The notes under the pieces were generated by a model, which made no database searches, was not told where the DNA came from, and worked only from the letters and a program-made list of their open reading frames with translations. Shown piece by piece: positions 8,334 through 9,403 of a stretch of DNA of 9,403 nt. Where the stretch lies: contig JAAZVM010000012.1 in assembly GCA_018623505.1 (NCBI GenBank), forward strand, positions 1-9,403, in the 5' to 3' direction. A program made the position numbers and the translations under genes. Numbering within the stretch: the first letter of the stretch is position 1; the number at the start of each line of letters is the position of its first letter. Origin of the DNA: Patescibacteria group bacterium (GTDB taxonomy: Bacteria > Patescibacteriota > Gracilibacteria > BD1-5 > UBA6164).

Positions 8334-9164
8334 ATGAATTTAAGAGAAAGAATTATATTATTGTTTTTTTATACTATCCTATTTAGTTTTTTGATATTTA
8401 TTGCAAAAAACTATTTTTTTTGATGAAAGCAGGATTATATAAATACTATAGCAGAAGAAAAATTTATCGAACCTATAAAGAATGAGCCTATTATAGAAGA
8501 AGAAAAAACTCAATCACTTAATTCTGCTTCAATTATAAGATATATTTTTGTTCCTACTATGTTTTGAGCTGAAAACAAAGTTTTAGATTATAAAAATACT
8601 TTAACCACTTTTTTAAATTCTAAATTTATTCAATCTAAAATAAGTCTTTTAGAAGTAGTGTTTTATAAAGATGTCTGAGAGGTAAGGTGAAAAATGAAAA
8701 ATAAAAAAATCAGGTTATATGGTATTTATAATCTAGATATTAAAGAGTTTCTTGCTGTTGCTATACACGAGTTTTCACACTTTTACGATTTATATATTTT
8801 AGAAAAAAAAGTTTTACTAGATGTGAGTGATATATTTTATGATATATCATGGGAAACAACTACAGTTATGAAGGAATCTATGGATGAGAAGTCTTTTGTA
8901 TCATGATATGCAATGACCAATAAGTATGAAGATTTTGCTGAATCATATACTTATTATGTTTTACATAATAGTGATTTTTATAGTAAGTCTTTGAACTCAC
9001 CAGTTCTTATGGAAAAATATAATTTTTTCAGAAAATTTGTATTTACAAATGAAGACTTTATAACTGGAGAGTTTAAAAATAATTTAGAAATAGAAGATTA
9101 CTATCGGGATACAACTAAAATAGATTTTTCTTTAGAAAAATTTTTGCAGTATTTAAAAAAATAA
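8334..9164 (+). CDS. Membrane-anchored zinc metallopeptidase, lethal-factor-like gluzincin
   Basis: 276 residues. Helix 7-24 after NLRER is an uncleaved signal-anchor, and a Glu-rich linker at about 38-60 puts the C-terminal domain outside the membrane. The catalytic HEFSHFYD is at residues 145-152 (H145 and H149 zinc ligands, E146 general base). Downstream, GYAMTNKYEDFAE (191-203) aligns without gaps to the anthrax lethal factor segment containing Y728 and zinc ligand E735: Y192-x2-TN-x2-E199-x2-AE. E199 is thus the likely third ligand and Y192 the transition-state Tyr. The following helix (ESYTYYVLHNSD) also resembles the toxin's. G191 is a TGA. Last gene of the operon, 1 base after pilin-like gene 4. 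The substrate is unknown; subunit processing or cleavage of host surface proteins are both only possibilities. Confidence 0.82.
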
Positions 9165-9197
9165 ATATACTCCATTTACGTATAGGGGTATATTTTT
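9164..9197 (+). terminator. Terminator of the pilin-like/metallopeptidase operon
   Basis: AAATATACTCC (ending 9173) pairs with GGGGTATATTT (9186-9195) with one G-U pair and a 12-base loop, followed by T residues. It begins at the last base of the metallopeptidase stop codon. Confidence 0.7.
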
Positions 9198-9349
9198 ACT
9201 TCCTAGAAAAATATAAAAATCACTTCAAAAATAATCAAGATAATTAATTGAAAAAATACAAGATTTTTTCTTGTGTTTAATTGAAGTAAAGCTTATTTTT
9301 TTAAGCTTTTGTTTTTATATGTATTTATTTAAATAATTTTAAAAAGTTA
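9198..9349. other. Intergenic region with two further hairpins
   Basis: No coding frame is supported in these 152 bases. Two stem-loops are visible: 9254-9262 with 9270-9278 (core ACAAG/CTTGT, loop ATTTTTT), and AAAGCTTA 9288-9295 with TAAGCTTT 9302-9309 (loop of six T), the second followed by TGTTTTTATA and so terminator-like on the + strand. The motif TAATTGA occurs on both sides of the first hairpin. This may be a back-up terminator pair or a short RNA. A loose TTGTTT (9309-9314), 19-base gap and TAATTT (9334-9339) could be the promoter of the next gene. Confidence 0.4.
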
Positions 9350-9403
9350 ATGAAAGACTTCTTAGACGAACTTGATCAAGAAATTGATTCTCTCCAAAAT
9401 ATA
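9350..9403 (+). CDS. Start of an unidentified gene (3' truncated)
   Basis: ATG followed by 17 further codons without a stop to the window edge, reading MKDFLDELDQEIDSLQNI. It is acidic and probably helical, with no signal peptide, so the product starts as a cytoplasmic protein. Codon use (AT-rich, GAT/GAA/TTA) fits the neighbours. There is no Shine-Dalgarno sequence, as elsewhere in the window. Too short to assign. Confidence 0.5.
   Translation, partial: MKDFLDELDQEIDSLQNI

Noticed and set aside
1..9164. Many short ORFs and apparent pseudogenes or frameshifts under the standard code
   Set aside because: They are pieces of nine continuous genes interrupted only by TGA; the frames never shift, and the TGA positions fit glycine.
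8694..9164. Two small genes, one with HEFSH and one with EDFAE
   Set aside because: They are one protein: a single TGA (Gly191) separates them, and the frame also extends upstream to a signal-anchor at 8334.
1..9403. UGA as tryptophan (mycoplasma code) or selenocysteine
   Set aside because: TGG is used for Trp in conserved places such as YLWDW, TGA falls on conserved glycines, and TGA is far too frequent for selenocysteine.
1..9403. tRNA, rRNA, CRISPR array, insertion sequence
   Set aside because: No cloverleaf, rRNA-like GC-rich block, regularly spaced repeats or transposase motifs were seen; the repeats present are terminator-type palindromes.

Overview
The window comes from a very AT-rich bacterial genome that reads UGA as glycine (translation table 25), the code known from the Absconditabacteria (SR1) and Gracilibacteria lineages of the Candidate Phyla Radiation (CPR). 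With the ordinary code almost every gene falls into fragments. With TGA read as Gly, nine genes end at a stop, all nine stops are TAA, and TGA falls on conserved glycines (GGAEKV and EDFG...MSAG in a glycosyltransferase, SGGEEEK in a pilin-like protein). TGG still encodes Trp, so the mycoplasma-type code (UGA=Trp) does not fit. None of the nine visible starts has a clear Shine-Dalgarno sequence. The lineage is an inference from the code, composition and gene content; I cannot name a species.

Left part (1-4140): the 3' end of a large, probably surface-exposed protein on the + strand converges on a 785-residue secreted protein of unknown function on the - strand. They share a perfectly palindromic terminator. 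Middle part (4145-6617): two envelope-polysaccharide genes on the - strand, a GT4 glycosyltransferase followed by an O-antigen ligase/polymerase family membrane protein. Each ends in its own hairpin terminator.

Right part (6618-9164): a divergent promoter region drives the glycosyltransferase leftward and a tight five-gene operon rightward. Four of its genes encode small, non-identical proteins with a signal peptide, two membrane helices and a short charged loop, the layout of VirB2/TrbC-type (T4SS pilin-like) subunits. The fifth encodes a membrane-anchored zinc metallopeptidase whose active site aligns with that of anthrax lethal factor. A terminator closes the operon. After a short region with two more hairpins, the first 18 codons of another gene run off the window.

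Taken together this looks like a cell-surface region: large secreted proteins, polysaccharide assembly, and a small membrane or appendage-subunit operon with a protease. In a lineage that includes epibiotic or predatory cells, the pilin-like/metallopeptidase operon is the most interesting candidate system. A role in host contact is inference only.
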